Positions 9,000 to 18,526 of a stretch of DNA of 64,000 nt are shown one piece after another. The notes under the pieces are model-generated. The model was not told the origin of the DNA. It worked only from the letters and a program-made list of their open reading frames with translations, and made no database searches. Made by a program: the position numbers and the translations under genes. The DNA is from Taklimakanibacter deserti (GTDB lineage: Bacteria > Pseudomonadota > Alphaproteobacteria > Rhizobiales > Aestuariivirgaceae), in assembly GCA_003574785.1 (NCBI GenBank), contig QORU01000009.1, positions 124,001 to 188,000 of the forward strand, read 5' to 3'. Positions within the stretch are counted from its first letter, which is position 1; every line of letters starts with the position of its first letter.

Positions 9000-9407
9000 T
9001 CAATCCTCAAAGATAGTCAGCTCGGTCTCGCCGGTGTCGACGACGAAGACGGCAAGCAGGCGAGCGGGCTCGTTCTTGCTGGCATTCGCGCTGACGGCAT
9101 GGTGATCGCCGGGAAGCTCGACCCAATTCTCGCCGGCGTGATAGGTCTTCTCCGGCTTGTCATTCACCTTGCTGCGGATCGCGCCTTCGAGGACGGTGGC
9201 ATAGATGACGGCGGATTTCGCGTGGACATGAGCGGGTGATGCGCCGCCCGGTGCATATTCGACGAGCACGCCCTTCATGCTCTTTCCGGGGACGTTGGGA
9301 AGCGCCTGGTCGAAGACCACCGTCACCTTGGCTCTGTTGTCTTCAGCCTGTGCGCCGGTGGCGCACATGAGCGCCAGCGTTACCGCGCAAATGAGTGTCT
9401 TGATCAT
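9000..9407 (-). CDS. Exported cupin-domain protein
   Basis: A 135-residue protein with a signal peptide (MIKTLICAVTLALMCATGAQA, cleavage about residue 21) and one cupin_2 beta-barrel. The metal-site motif is visible as PAHVHAKSAVIYATVLEG (about residues 57-74) with a second box around ENWVELPGDHHAV. It probably acts in the periplasm, binding a metal or a small ligand. Second of a four-gene minus-strand run (hydrolase, NmrA-like, cupin, AhpD-like). Confidence 0.85.
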   Translation of the reverse strand: MIKTLICAVTLALMCATGAQAEDNRAKVTVVFDQALPNVPGKSMKGVLVEYAPGGASPAHVHAKSAVIYATVLEGAIRSKVNDKPEKTYHAGENWVELPGDHHAVSANASKNEPARLLAVFVVDTGETELTIFED

Positions 9408-9439
9408 TGGTTTCTCCTGTTTCGAAAGCGAGGGGGCGG

Positions 9440-10195
9440 TCAGTTCTTGCGTGCCGATTGCTTGAGCCAGTCGTCGAAGCGCTTGGGGCCGATGCGCGGG
9501 TTGTCGCCCGGGACGAGCGTGCTGTCGTCGAGCTCGACGCCGAAATAAAGCGCGCGGGGATCCGCAATCGGGGTACGCGGATCGTTGGTTGCTTTCAGAT
9601 ATTGCGTCACGAGGTCGCTCATGCGCACCCGGTCGGGACCGGCGATCTCGATCATGTGGTTCGCCGGTGAGCCCAAGGCGACGTCGGCCATGATGTCGGC
9701 GACGTCATCCGCCGCGATGGGCTGGAAAAGGGCCGGGGGCAGATGCACGGTCTGTCCGTCGGCGCCCGATTGGGCGATGGCGCCGGTGAACTCGTAGAAC
9801 TGCGTCGAGTGGACGATGGTGTAAGGTATGCCGGAACTCCTGATGAGCTCCTCCTGCGCATGCTTGCCGCGAAAATAGCCACTGCTTTGCAGGCGCTCGG
9901 TGCCCACGACCGACAATGCGATGTGATGCTTGACGCCGGCGGCCATCTCGGCCGCCAAGAGATTGTGGCCGGCGGTGCGGAAGAATTCGAGCGCCGACTT
10001 CTCATCGAAGGCGGGCGAGTTGGCGAGGTCGATCACGACGCCGGCGCCGGCGACGGCTTCCGCGACACCTTCGCCCGTGATGGTGTTGACCCCGGTATTG
10101 GGGGCTGCCGCCAGCACGTCGTGCCCTTTTTTGCGCAGCCTCTCCACGGTCTTCGATCCGATGAGGCCGGTGCCGCCTATGACGACGATTTTCAT
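9440..10195 (-). CDS. NmrA-like / atypical SDR NAD(P)-binding protein
   Basis: A 251-residue Rossmann-fold protein starting MKIVVIGGTGLIGSK, the cofactor motif of atypical SDRs. It lacks the classical YxxxK and has instead the NmrA/YesF-like pattern (SVVGTERLQSSGYFRGK, then IPYTIVHSTQFYEF). Start chosen at 10195 because GAGGAG lies 8 bp upstream; a longer in-frame start exists at 10243. Members act as redox sensors or quinone/epimerase-type reductases. Confidence 0.85.
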   Translation of the reverse strand: MKIVVIGGTGLIGSKTVERLRKKGHDVLAAAPNTGVNTITGEGVAEAVAGAGVVIDLANSPAFDEKSALEFFRTAGHNLLAAEMAAGVKHHIALSVVGTERLQSSGYFRGKHAQEELIRSSGIPYTIVHSTQFYEFTGAIAQSGADGQTVHLPPALFQPIAADDVADIMADVALGSPANHMIEIAGPDRVRMSDLVTQYLKATNDPRTPIADPRALYFGVELDDSTLVPGDNPRIGPKRFDDWLKQSARKN

Positions 10196-10239
10196 GTTCG
10201 ATCTCCTCTTCAAGTTTGATTTGCGTTGCGTTCTCGAGG

Positions 10240-11031
10240 TCACTTCGCCGAAGCGGCTTCTTCGATGAATGCCGCGACCTCCTTGGGATGCGAGACCATG
10301 AGCGCGTGTGACGCGCCGTCGATGACCACGGTCTTCACGGCATGGGCGCGCTCCGCCATGAAGGCCATCACGGCTGCCGGGATGTTGCGGTCGGCGGAGC
10401 CGTAGATCACGTAGGAGGGCAGCGTTTTCCAGGCGGCGGCGCCCGCAGCCTCGGCGAGGGCCGCTTGCGTGACGGGGCGCTGGGTGGCGGCCATTAGGCG
10501 CGCCTCGTCTTCCGGGACGTCGGCGGCGAATTGGGCGTGAAACTTTTCAGGCTCGATATAGAGATCCCGTCCGCCATCCGGCAGGGCGACCGGCGTGATG
10601 GCGCTCCCCAAGGTGCTGCCGGGGAATTTCTCCGAGAGCGTCAAAGCGGATTCGCCCGTGTCCGGCGCGAAGCCCGCCACATAGACGAGGGCCGTCACAT
10701 TGCTATTGCCGTTGGCGGCCGCGGTGATGACCGGTCCGCCATAGGAATGACCGACCAGCAGGACGGGCCCGGGGATGGACTGAACGACGGCCGAGATCGC
10801 CGCCGCGTCCTTGGCGACGCTGCGCAGCGGGTTTGCGGCGGCGATGGCGACATAGCCGCGCCGGTTCAGCTCGGCGATGACGCCGTTCCAGCTCGACGTT
10901 TCCGCAAAGGCGCCGTGGACGAGCACGATCGTCGGCTTGCCTTGGGGATCCTGGGCCTGCGCCTGGGCACTGCCCAAGAGGGTCATCGTTGCGACAAGCG
11001 CCAGCACTCTCAGTGTGATTTGCACGTGCAT
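10240..11031 (-). CDS. Exported alpha/beta hydrolase
   Basis: A 263-residue alpha/beta-hydrolase with an N-terminal signal peptide (ITLRVLALVATMTLLGSAQAQA). Oxyanion region LVHGAFAETSSW, nucleophile elbow GHSYGG (Ser about residue 100) and C-terminal catalytic His in GASHALMVSHP are visible, resembling the group of salicylate-esterase-like or chloroperoxidase-like small hydrolases. The start is uncertain: GGGAGG abuts the ATG at 11031 with no spacer, so an ATG further in (about 10986) is possible. First gene of the minus-strand run; divergent from the next hydrolase. Confidence 0.82.
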   Translation of the reverse strand: MHVQITLRVLALVATMTLLGSAQAQAQDPQGKPTIVLVHGAFAETSSWNGVIAELNRRGYVAIAAANPLRSVAKDAAAISAVVQSIPGPVLLVGHSYGGPVITAAANGNSNVTALVYVAGFAPDTGESALTLSEKFPGSTLGSAITPVALPDGGRDLYIEPEKFHAQFAADVPEDEARLMAATQRPVTQAALAEAAGAAAWKTLPSYVIYGSADRNIPAAVMAFMAERAHAVKTVVIDGASHALMVSHPKEVAAFIEEAASAK

Positions 11032-11300
11032 CCTCCCGTATGGCTGGTATGCCGCAGAGAATGCGCCGCCCGGCGGGCCATGCCTATCGAACGGTGGATT
11101 TGCCCATGCCATGCCAAAGTCTAGGGCAGGCAGGCCGGTCGATTGGGCGATCCTCGCCACGTCAAGTCTGACGCCGCAATCCTTGGTACCGGCAGACGTC
11201 GCCATCCGTGCAGATAGCCGGCGGGCATCTTGTATGGGCACATGACGTCCGGAGCGAACATCCACGCTCGACCCACTGCAACCCATGCAAGGAAACGCAC

Positions 11301-12329
11301 ATGTCTCACAGCCTCAAAAAGCCGGTGGCGGCCGCCATGCTCGCCTCGGCAACCGCCTTGGCCGCCCTGCCGGCCGAAGCGCAACAGCTCGAACCATCGA
11401 CCCAAATATTCGTCGACAGCCTCCAGGGGGCGAAACCGCTCTACACGCTGACACCCGAGGCCGCGCGTTCCGTCCTTTCCACCGTGCAGAGATCGACGCA
11501 AGTACCGTTGCTCGATGTCGCCAGCCAGGATCGCGTGCTGGAGGTCGGGTCGGACGGGCGCACGAACATCCGCGTGGTGCGGCCCCTTGGTGCCACAAGC
11601 GCCTTGCCGGTCGTCGTCTACATCCATGGCGGCGGCTGGGTATTGGGTGACAAGGAGACACATGACCGGCTGGTCCGCGAGCTCGCGGCCGGCGCCAATG
11701 CCGTCATCGTCTTCGTGGACTATGACCGGTCCCCCGAAAGCCGCTACCCGACCGCCGTCGAGCAGAGCTACGCCGTCGCCAAATATGTCGCCGAACATGC
11801 GGACGAGTTCGGCGCCGATGTCAGCCGCCTGGCGATCGCCGGCGACAGCGTCGGCGGCAACATGGCGACCGCCGTCGCGCTGATGGCGAAGGAGCGCAAG
11901 GGCCCGCACATCTTGGCGCAATTGCTGTTCTATCCGGTCACCGACGCTTCGATGTCGAGCGCATCCTACAGCGATTTCGCCGAAGGGCCGTGGCTCACGA
12001 AGAAGGCGATGGCCTGGTTCTGGGACCAGTACCTGCCCGATATCGCGAAGCGCCGCGACATCCATGCCTCGCCGCTGAATGCCTCCATCGAGCAGCTGCG
12101 GGGGCTCCCGCAAACGCTGCTCATCGTCGACGAGAACGACGTGCTGCGCGATGAAGGCGAAGCCTATGGGCGCAGGCTGGCCGAGGCCGGCGTCCGCGTC
12201 ACCTCGCTCAGATACAATGGCACGATCCACGACTTCATGCTGCTGAACCCGATTGCCGAGACACCGGCAGTGCGCGCGGCGATCGCCCAGGCAAACGGCT
12301 ATCTGCGCCACGTTTTCGCGGCCCGCTGA
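11301..12329 (+). CDS. Exported alpha/beta hydrolase, hormone-sensitive-lipase (family IV) type
   Basis: A 342-residue esterase with a signal peptide (ending about residue 28, LPAEAQQ). The HSL-family oxyanion motif HGGGW and nucleophile motif GDSVGG (alanine replaced by valine in the usual GDSAGG), the acid in VDENDVLRDEG and the base in NGTIHDF form a complete catalytic triad. The start at 11301 has a weak AAGGAA site; an upstream in-frame start at 11208 would hide the signal peptide. Divergent from the previous hydrolase with a 269-bp shared control region. Confidence 0.86.
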   Translation: MSHSLKKPVAAAMLASATALAALPAEAQQLEPSTQIFVDSLQGAKPLYTLTPEAARSVLSTVQRSTQVPLLDVASQDRVLEVGSDGRTNIRVVRPLGATSALPVVVYIHGGGWVLGDKETHDRLVRELAAGANAVIVFVDYDRSPESRYPTAVEQSYAVAKYVAEHADEFGADVSRLAIAGDSVGGNMATAVALMAKERKGPHILAQLLFYPVTDASMSSASYSDFAEGPWLTKKAMAWFWDQYLPDIAKRRDIHASPLNASIEQLRGLPQTLLIVDENDVLRDEGEAYGRRLAEAGVRVTSLRYNGTIHDFMLLNPIAETPAVRAAIAQANGYLRHVFAAR

Positions 12330-12431
12330 CCGGAGCCGGGCGGCGGAACGATTTCGGTCGCGCGCCGCCGCCTCGGCTTATGAACGTCGGTATAGGTCGA
12401 CGGATAGAACCGTCCGGTGATACGATCGCGT

Positions 12432-13610
12432 ATGGCCGAAACCCAACGCGATCCCATGTCCCTCGTGGTCGGCGCAATCGCCGCGCAGGTGACCGGTGCG
12501 CTGGTCACACAGATGGCACCTTTCATGGTCAGCGGGTTCATGGGAGGTCTTGCGCTTTCGGAACGCGATGCGGGGTTGGTCACATCCGTCGAGTTCCTCG
12601 CGCTCGCCCTCACCGCTATCGCCATCGCGCCGGTTCTGCCCCGGCTTTCCTATCGCCGGGTCAGCCTCGCTGCCGTCGCGCTGGCACTCGTCGCGCAAGG
12701 TGCGTCGATCTTCAGCACATCCTTCGCATCGCTCGTCTTGCTGCGCGGCCTTGCCGGCGTCGGCGAGGGCGCGCTGTGCGCCGTTTCGCTCTCCATCGTC
12801 GCGTCCCGTTCCGTCAACCCGGACAAGGTCTATGGCTATTTTCAAATCGTCTGGGCCTTGGGCAGCGTCCCGCTTTTCGCTGTCGGGGGGCAGCTCACTG
12901 CGGCCCACGCGCATCACGGGACCCTCGCGCTGATCGCCGGCGTGACCCTTGCGCTTGCGCCGCTCCTGCTCCTCATTCCGGACGATCGCGCCAAAAGCGG
13001 CGACGCTGTTACAGCGGATCGAGTGCCAACCTCTCCGCTGCTCGGCATCATGACGCTCGCGTCGATCATGCTCTATCTCGCCGCCTCAGCCGCGCTGTAC
13101 GCGTTCATCGCACCCCTGGGCGAGCGCGCGGGCCTCGATACGAGCGCGGTCGGCTATGTGCTGACCGTCGGGTCGCTGGTCGGTCTCGTGGGTGCCGGAG
13201 CCGCCACTGTGCTCAATGTGCGCTGGGGGCGGGCGATCCCGATCTCGGGCTTCTGCGTGGCTTTCACACTCTTCACGCTCATGATCTGTCTCTGGCGCAA
13301 TCCGACCGCCTATGTCGTGGCCCTGGTGGCGTCGGTCATCATCTTCTATTTCTCCGTCCCTTACATGTTGGGCCTCGCGGCCGCGCTCGACCGCAGCGGG
13401 CGTTGGGCCGCAGCAGCGTGCTCGGCCTATCTGCTCGGCTACGCTGCCGGCCCTCTGGTGGGCGGTATCGTGATCGCGGCGGCGGATTATGCCGGCCTCG
13501 CCGCGGCCTGTGTCGCCCTCACGGCTGTCGCCTGGGGGCTTGCCATGGCCGTCAATCGACGTCTCGGCACCGCGGCCCGTGCGGCACTTCCGGCCGACGC
13601 GCCCGCGTGA
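12432..13610 (+). CDS. Major facilitator superfamily transporter
   Basis: A 392-residue inner-membrane carrier with about twelve hydrophobic segments and an arginine-rich loop after the fourth. The pattern LRGLAGVGEGALCAVSLSIV and the LALSERDAGLVTSVEFLALA region resemble drug or sugar exporters of the MFS. A GTG at 12417 is an alternative start; the ATG is preferred. Converges with the response regulator at 13617 with only 6 bp between stops. Substrate unknown. Confidence 0.83.
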   Translation: MAETQRDPMSLVVGAIAAQVTGALVTQMAPFMVSGFMGGLALSERDAGLVTSVEFLALALTAIAIAPVLPRLSYRRVSLAAVALALVAQGASIFSTSFASLVLLRGLAGVGEGALCAVSLSIVASRSVNPDKVYGYFQIVWALGSVPLFAVGGQLTAAHAHHGTLALIAGVTLALAPLLLLIPDDRAKSGDAVTADRVPTSPLLGIMTLASIMLYLAASAALYAFIAPLGERAGLDTSAVGYVLTVGSLVGLVGAGAATVLNVRWGRAIPISGFCVAFTLFTLMICLWRNPTAYVVALVASVIIFYFSVPYMLGLAAALDRSGRWAAAACSAYLLGYAAGPLVGGIVIAAADYAGLAAACVALTAVAWGLAMAVNRRLGTAARAALPADAPA

Positions 13611-13616
13611 CAGCGG

Positions 13617-14309
13617 TCAGGCCTCCACCCTGTCGCGCACGTCGGCCGGCAGCGTCTCCCAGACGCGAACCAGCTCACCGACGGAAGAGAGCTGCATCTT
13701 GCGCATGACATTGCCGCGGTGAAGCTTGACGGTGATCTCGCTGATGCCGAGATCGAAGGCGATCTGCTTGTTCAGCCGGCCGCCCGCGACCTGGCGCAGC
13801 ACCTGACGCTCGCGCGGCGTGAGCAGCGCGAGCTTGCTCAGATGCTCCTTCACGACCCGCGAGCGTGCCCGCTGCTTGATATCGCGCTCGACCCCGGCCG
13901 CGATCGCGTCAAGCAGCGTCTGGTCCCGCACCGGCTTGGTGAGAAAGTCGACCGCACCGGCCTTCATCGCCTGGACGGTCATCGGAATATCGCCATGCCC
14001 GGTCAGGAAGATGATCGGCTTGGGGTTGCCGCGCTGGGCCAGATGATGCTGCAGATCGAGACCGCTCGCGCCCGGCATGCGCACATCGAGGATCAGACAG
14101 CCGGGGCTGTCCAGCACGTCGGCGTCAAGCAATTCGCGGGTCGAGGCAAAGCAGACCGGCTGGAAGCCCGCCGACAGGATCAATTCCGACAGAGCTTCCC
14201 GGACAGATGCGTCGTCATCGACAATGATGACGAGGGGCTGCTCTGCCTCGCTCCTCCGCTGCGATGATGCCGGCGCCGATCTCCGTAGAAGCGGCTGGTC
14301 AATTGTCAT
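13617..14309 (-). CDS. FixJ-family response regulator (REC-LuxR HTH), copy 1
   Basis: A 230-residue two-domain regulator. Receiver residues 25-140 with acidic pocket VDDD, phospho-Asp about D75 (LILDVRMPG), switch Thr in FLTGHGDIP and Lys in FLTKP; C-terminal LuxR-type helix-turn-helix beginning LTPRERQVL. The start at 14309 is chosen because GGAGG lies 6 bp upstream; an ATG at 14315 abuts that site. The start lies inside the end of the lone-receiver gene (11-bp overlap). Last gene of the two-component run; it probably controls transcription in response to the upstream kinase. Confidence 0.88.
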   Translation of the reverse strand: MTIDQPLLRRSAPASSQRRSEAEQPLVIIVDDDASVREALSELILSAGFQPVCFASTRELLDADVLDSPGCLILDVRMPGASGLDLQHHLAQRGNPKPIIFLTGHGDIPMTVQAMKAGAVDFLTKPVRDQTLLDAIAAGVERDIKQRARSRVVKEHLSKLALLTPRERQVLRQVAGGRLNKQIAFDLGISEITVKLHRGNVMRKMQLSSVGELVRVWETLPADVRDRVEA

Positions 14310-14691
14310 GTTCATCCTCCATCTGTCTGTCGCGCAAGGCGTCGCCAACGGCCGCAAGCAGGACCTTTGCATCGAAGGGCTTGCGGAAACAAAGGCGGCC
14401 GGCTCCCTGGGCTCGGTCCTGATCGACAATCTCGTGGCGGCCGGTGATCAGGAACACCGGCAGATCGGGGCGCGTCCTCTTCGCCAGGTCACGAAGCTCA
14501 AAGCCGTCCATGCCCGGCATCCCGATGTCGGTGATGAGCACGTCGAGGCCCGACAACCCGCTGATGAGCAGCGCTCCCGCCGAGGAGAAGCTGCGGGCCG
14601 CGTAGCCCGCGGACTCGAGAAGGTCTTCCAGCGACTCGAGCAGTCTCGGGTCGTCATCGACAATCGCCACGACGGGTCTGCGTTTATTCAC
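14299..14691 (-). CDS. Single-domain response regulator (receiver only)
   Basis: A 130-residue CheY-like receiver: VDDD acidic pocket, phospho-Asp about D55 (LITDIGMPG), Thr in FLITGR and Lys in FRKPF. No output domain. The gene has two candidate starts: TTG at 14697, which overlaps the previous stop but sits only 2 bp after GGAGGA, and GTG at 14691 with a better 8-bp spacing; I used the latter. Placed between two FixJ-like regulators, it could be a phosphate sink or shuttle for the same kinase. Confidence 0.86.
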   Translation of the reverse strand: MNKRRPVVAIVDDDPRLLESLEDLLESAGYAARSFSSAGALLISGLSGLDVLITDIGMPGMDGFELRDLAKRTRPDLPVFLITGRHEIVDQDRAQGAGRLCFRKPFDAKVLLAAVGDALRDRQMEDEHDN

Positions 14692-14693
14692 GT

Positions 14694-15335
14694 TCAACTT
14701 CCTCCCGCCCGGCGCGAATGGGTGACCGGTATTTTCAATCTTTCCGCGATACGCACGAGATCGGCCAGCGACGCCGCCGCCATCTTCTGCATGACGTTCC
14801 GTCTATGGATTTCCAGCGTGACCTCGCTGATTCCCAATTCAGCGGCGGCCTGCTTGTTGAGAAGACCGCTCACCACCAGCGGCAGCACCTCGCGCTCGCG
14901 CGGTGTCAGCTCAAGATAACGTTCCCGCAGCACACGAAGGTCGGCGCGTTCCGACCTCATTTCCCGATCCTGGGCGATCGCCGCGTGGATCGCGGCCATG
15001 AGGTCCGCGTCACTGAAAGGCTTGGTCAGGAAATCCACGGCGCCATGCTTGATCGCCCGCACCGAGGAGGGGATATCGCCATGTCCGGTAATGAAGACGA
15101 TGGGCGGATGATCGCCCGCGGCGATCTGCCTCTGCAGGTCGAGGCCGTTGATATCCGGCAATTCGACATCGAGGATAAGGCAGGCGGGAAGGTCGGGCTT
15201 GTCCGCGCCGACATAGTCGCCGGCCGATCCGAAGGCCATGGCGCGCATGCCGTGCGAGGCCAACAGCTCACCGAGCGCTTCCCGGACACGCAGATCATCA
15301 TCGACAATGTAGACAATGTGGTTGTTGGTCGTCAT
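14694..15335 (-). CDS. FixJ-family response regulator (REC-LuxR HTH), copy 2
   Basis: A 213-residue regulator. Receiver with VDDD, phospho-Asp about D56 (LILDVELPD), FITGHGDIP and FLTKPF; LuxR-type helix-turn-helix begins LTPREREVL. Its ATG overlaps the kinase stop by 4 bp (ATGA), so it is the direct cognate partner of the MASE1-PAS kinase. Confidence 0.9.
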   Translation of the reverse strand: MTTNNHIVYIVDDDLRVREALGELLASHGMRAMAFGSAGDYVGADKPDLPACLILDVELPDINGLDLQRQIAAGDHPPIVFITGHGDIPSSVRAIKHGAVDFLTKPFSDADLMAAIHAAIAQDREMRSERADLRVLRERYLELTPREREVLPLVVSGLLNKQAAAELGISEVTLEIHRRNVMQKMAAASLADLVRIAERLKIPVTHSRRAGGS

Positions 15336-18300
15336 GACGCCGTTTTCATCTCAACCGGCAGTGTAAAAAGGAACGTCGCTCCCTGCGGTTCGTTCCTCTC
15401 CGCCCACAAGCGTCCGCCATGCGACTCGACGATCGAGCGGCAGATGGCGAGGCCCATGCCCATGCCGTTCTCCTTTGTCGTGAAGAAGGGCTCGAAGACG
15501 CGTTCGACGTCCATGAACCCTGGTCCGGTGTCGCGAATATCGACGCGGATCGCGTCGGGCCCCTCGCGGCGTGAGCGTATGCGGAGCACCCGCGCGCCGT
15601 CGGCCACGTTATCCATCGCCTCGATCCCGTTGCGGATCAGGTTAACGATCACCTGCTGCACCTGGACGCGGTCGAGCGCAACCGGCGGCAGGTCGGGTGA
15701 CAGATCCGTCTTCATGCGGATGTCCTTGGCCGCGGTCTCGTCAGCCATCAGCCGGGCGACTTCGCCGATCAGCTGGTTGACGTCCTCAGGCGACCTGGCC
15801 TGCTGCGTGCGACGGAAGAGAGCGCGGATGCGGTTGACGACATCCGCTGCCGAGTTGGCGTCACGGGTGATGCGCTCGGCGGTGATCTTCGCGCGCCCGA
15901 CATTCGGCGGCTCGGCGGACAGCCAGCGGTGGCAGGCGTGGGAATTGGCGACGATCGCGGCCAGCGGCTGGTTCACCTCATGTGCGATCGAAGCAGAAAG
16001 CTCGGCCAGGCTTGCGGCTCGAGTCGCCTGCGCGACCTGCTCGGATGCGCGCCGCAGCGCCTCCTGCGCCTGCACCTCATCGTCGATGTCGATGGAGGCG
16101 CCGTACCATTGCGCAATCGCTCCGTCCTCATCATGCCGAGGCTCGACCCGGCACTCCGCCCACCGATATTCGCCGTCCTTCTCACGCCAGCGAAACCGCA
16201 TCACGGCGCCGTGGCCGGTTGTGAAGCAATTCCGCAAGGCGCTCATCACGCCCGAAGCTTCTTCGGGGTGAATCAGCTCTTCCACGAATTTCTCGACTCG
16301 CGGCTCTTCAAGCGTGTCGAAATTCGGGAGCACGGAGCGGAGATAGTCCTGGTACCGCTTGTTGAAGTAGATCGGCCCGCCCTTGGGGTTCATGCTCCAG
16401 ATGCGGACCGGTACTGCGTCGATTGTCTGCTGAAGCCGCCTTTCGTTCTGCCGAAGCGCCTCTTCGGCATGTATCTGATCGTCTATGTCGTGACAGAGGC
16501 CGAACCACTGGACTATCTGCCCGTTCTGATCCCGCAACGGCTCGGCGCGGCCCGACATCCAGCGATAAACGCCATCCCAACGACGCAGTCGATACTTCAT
16601 GGAAAAGCGCTCCCCGGTGCTGAGGCAGCGTCCGAAGACGTCCCACACCGCGTCCACATCATCCGGGTGGAAGATGGTGTTGAATGCCGTCTCCAATTGG
16701 GTCTTGTCGGACAGGTCCATGCCCAGATAGTCCGCCATGTGCTTGTTGGCGAGCGTCGTCACGCCGTCAGGCGTCAGGCGCCAGAGGTTGCTCGGGACCA
16801 TGTCCACGAGCATCGACAGCTCACGTTCGCGCTCGCACAGCGTCTCCTCGGCCTGCATCTGATCGTCGATGTCGTGACAGAGGCCGTACCACTGGACGAT
16901 GTGTCCGTCCTGATCCCGCATCGGTTCAGCGCTGCTCGACATCCAGCGATAGATACCGTCGGCGCGGCGCAGGCGATATCTCAGGGAAAAGCGTTCGCCG
17001 GTGGCGAGGCTGTGGTTGAGGGCGTCTCTGAACTTCGCCGCATCGTCGGGATGAATGACGGTCGTTATGACCGCTTCCAGCCGGCTGATACCCGGCTTTT
17101 CCGTATCCGCCACGTCAAGGCCGAGGAAATCGACCATGCGCTTGTTGAAAAAGGTCGGCTCGCCGTCGGGAGTCAGTCGCCAGAGGTGGCTCGGAACCAT
17201 GTCCACGAGCTGTGAGAGCTCCCGCTCCCGCTCGCGCAAGACCGCTTGCGCGGTCACCTGGTCGTTGATGTCGACGCTCACGCCATACCATTCAACTATG
17301 GCGCCAGAGTCATCACGCAGCGGCTCGGCGCGAGTCTCGGTCCAGCGGTGAGAACCGTCGCGGCGAAGCTGGCGATATCTCATGACATAGGGCGTACCCG
17401 TCTTGAACGAGTGGGCGAAGGTTTGGGCCGCCTCGGCCCTGTCGAGCGGATGGATGACGCTGAGCGACGGCGACCCGTCAGGCGCGGTAATATCTTCGAG
17501 CGTGGCGCCGGTTACGTCGGTGAACCGCTTGTTGACATAAGTCGGCTTTCCCTCGTGGGTCGTACTCCAGATCAGGGCCGGGACCGTGTCGATCAGCTGC
17601 TGCAGCCACCGCTCGTTCTGTCGCAAGGTGAGCACCGCCTGATGGTGCTGCCGGGATATGGCAGCCACGACGAGCGCCGAGAAGGCCGAGATGGCCAGAA
17701 ACAGCTGCAGCATGATCTGCCTGTGCCTCTGGGACTCGGGATCGCCGGCAAATTGGCTGGCGTCGGATACTGTGAACACCGCCGTGATCAGAGCCAGGAC
17801 AGTCAAGGACACAGCGGCGCCTTTGAACTCGAAGCGCACCGCGGCCCAAAGCAGGGGCGGCATGATGATATAGGCGAAGGGCAGGTAGCCACTCAGGGAA
17901 AGGGCGGCGACGCCAAGAAAGATCAGCCCCAGGATGCAAGCTTCCACCCAACGCGCGGGCGAGAGCCGGGTTTCACCGCGCCAGTTCTGGAACACAACCA
18001 GCGCCAGTGGCGCCACGATCAGGACCCCGGTTGCGTCTCCGATCCACCATAGGGGCCACGCGCCTGTGAAGGTCTGCGATTGCATGCCGAACCACGCCAG
18101 GGTCGCACTTCCGATCGTGGCACTCACGATGGGCGCGATTCCTGCGGCCAGCACGACGAAGGCGAGAACTTCCTGCAAGGTCTCCAGGCGAACCGGCTGC
18201 CTGCACGTCCGGTTCACGAGCCATGCTCCGGTCGCCGCCTCGAGCGCGTTGCCGACATAGATCAGGAAGGCGGCAGGCAGCGGACTGTGGAACCACACGA

Positions 18301-18526
18301 AATTGCTGAAAAGCTCGGCCAGACAGCCCGCCAGTATCCACCACGGCCAGCTCGCCCGGGGCGCGATCACGAGTGTTGCAATGAAAAGCCCGGCCGGCGG
18401 CCAGATGGAAATACCCGTACCCGGCACGATGGCGAGCAACTGAGCAAATCCGCAGCCCAGGACATAGGCCACGAAAAAAAGCCCCAGGTGCAAGAACCGG
18501 GGGCGGTGCGACCAGACGTACATCAT
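15332..18526 (-). CDS. Membrane histidine kinase, MASE1 plus four PAS/PAC domains
   Basis: A 1064-residue FixL-like kinase. Residues about 10-300 are a polytopic MASE1-type sensory domain (many hydrophobic helices, ISIWPPAGLFIATLV). Four consecutive PAS/PAC units follow (about 330-820), recognisable by repeated linkers such as RERELSQLVDMVP and by YGVSVDINDQV or WYGLCHDIDDQ ends. The HisKA domain has SASIAHEVNQPLAAI with phospho-acceptor about H849, and the ATPase domain has NLIRNGIEAM, DTGPGF, FEPFFTTK and GMGMGLAI. The start at 18526 follows CAGGAG; the frame is open further upstream. First gene of the operon with the cognate regulators. Signal unknown. Confidence 0.9.
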   Translation of the reverse strand: MMYVWSHRPRFLHLGLFFVAYVLGCGFAQLLAIVPGTGISIWPPAGLFIATLVIAPRASWPWWILAGCLAELFSNFVWFHSPLPAAFLIYVGNALEAATGAWLVNRTCRQPVRLETLQEVLAFVVLAAGIAPIVSATIGSATLAWFGMQSQTFTGAWPLWWIGDATGVLIVAPLALVVFQNWRGETRLSPARWVEACILGLIFLGVAALSLSGYLPFAYIIMPPLLWAAVRFEFKGAAVSLTVLALITAVFTVSDASQFAGDPESQRHRQIMLQLFLAISAFSALVVAAISRQHHQAVLTLRQNERWLQQLIDTVPALIWSTTHEGKPTYVNKRFTDVTGATLEDITAPDGSPSLSVIHPLDRAEAAQTFAHSFKTGTPYVMRYRQLRRDGSHRWTETRAEPLRDDSGAIVEWYGVSVDINDQVTAQAVLRERERELSQLVDMVPSHLWRLTPDGEPTFFNKRMVDFLGLDVADTEKPGISRLEAVITTVIHPDDAAKFRDALNHSLATGERFSLRYRLRRADGIYRWMSSSAEPMRDQDGHIVQWYGLCHDIDDQMQAEETLCERERELSMLVDMVPSNLWRLTPDGVTTLANKHMADYLGMDLSDKTQLETAFNTIFHPDDVDAVWDVFGRCLSTGERFSMKYRLRRWDGVYRWMSGRAEPLRDQNGQIVQWFGLCHDIDDQIHAEEALRQNERRLQQTIDAVPVRIWSMNPKGGPIYFNKRYQDYLRSVLPNFDTLEEPRVEKFVEELIHPEEASGVMSALRNCFTTGHGAVMRFRWREKDGEYRWAECRVEPRHDEDGAIAQWYGASIDIDDEVQAQEALRRASEQVAQATRAASLAELSASIAHEVNQPLAAIVANSHACHRWLSAEPPNVGRAKITAERITRDANSAADVVNRIRALFRRTQQARSPEDVNQLIGEVARLMADETAAKDIRMKTDLSPDLPPVALDRVQVQQVIVNLIRNGIEAMDNVADGARVLRIRSRREGPDAIRVDIRDTGPGFMDVERVFEPFFTTKENGMGMGLAICRSIVESHGGRLWAERNEPQGATFLFTLPVEMKTAS

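Noticed and set aside
8366..9010. In-frame extension of the CBS protein to 360 residues
   Set aside because: It reads through the AhpD-like gene in another frame; the CBS family start and a hairpin lie at 8365 and 8401.
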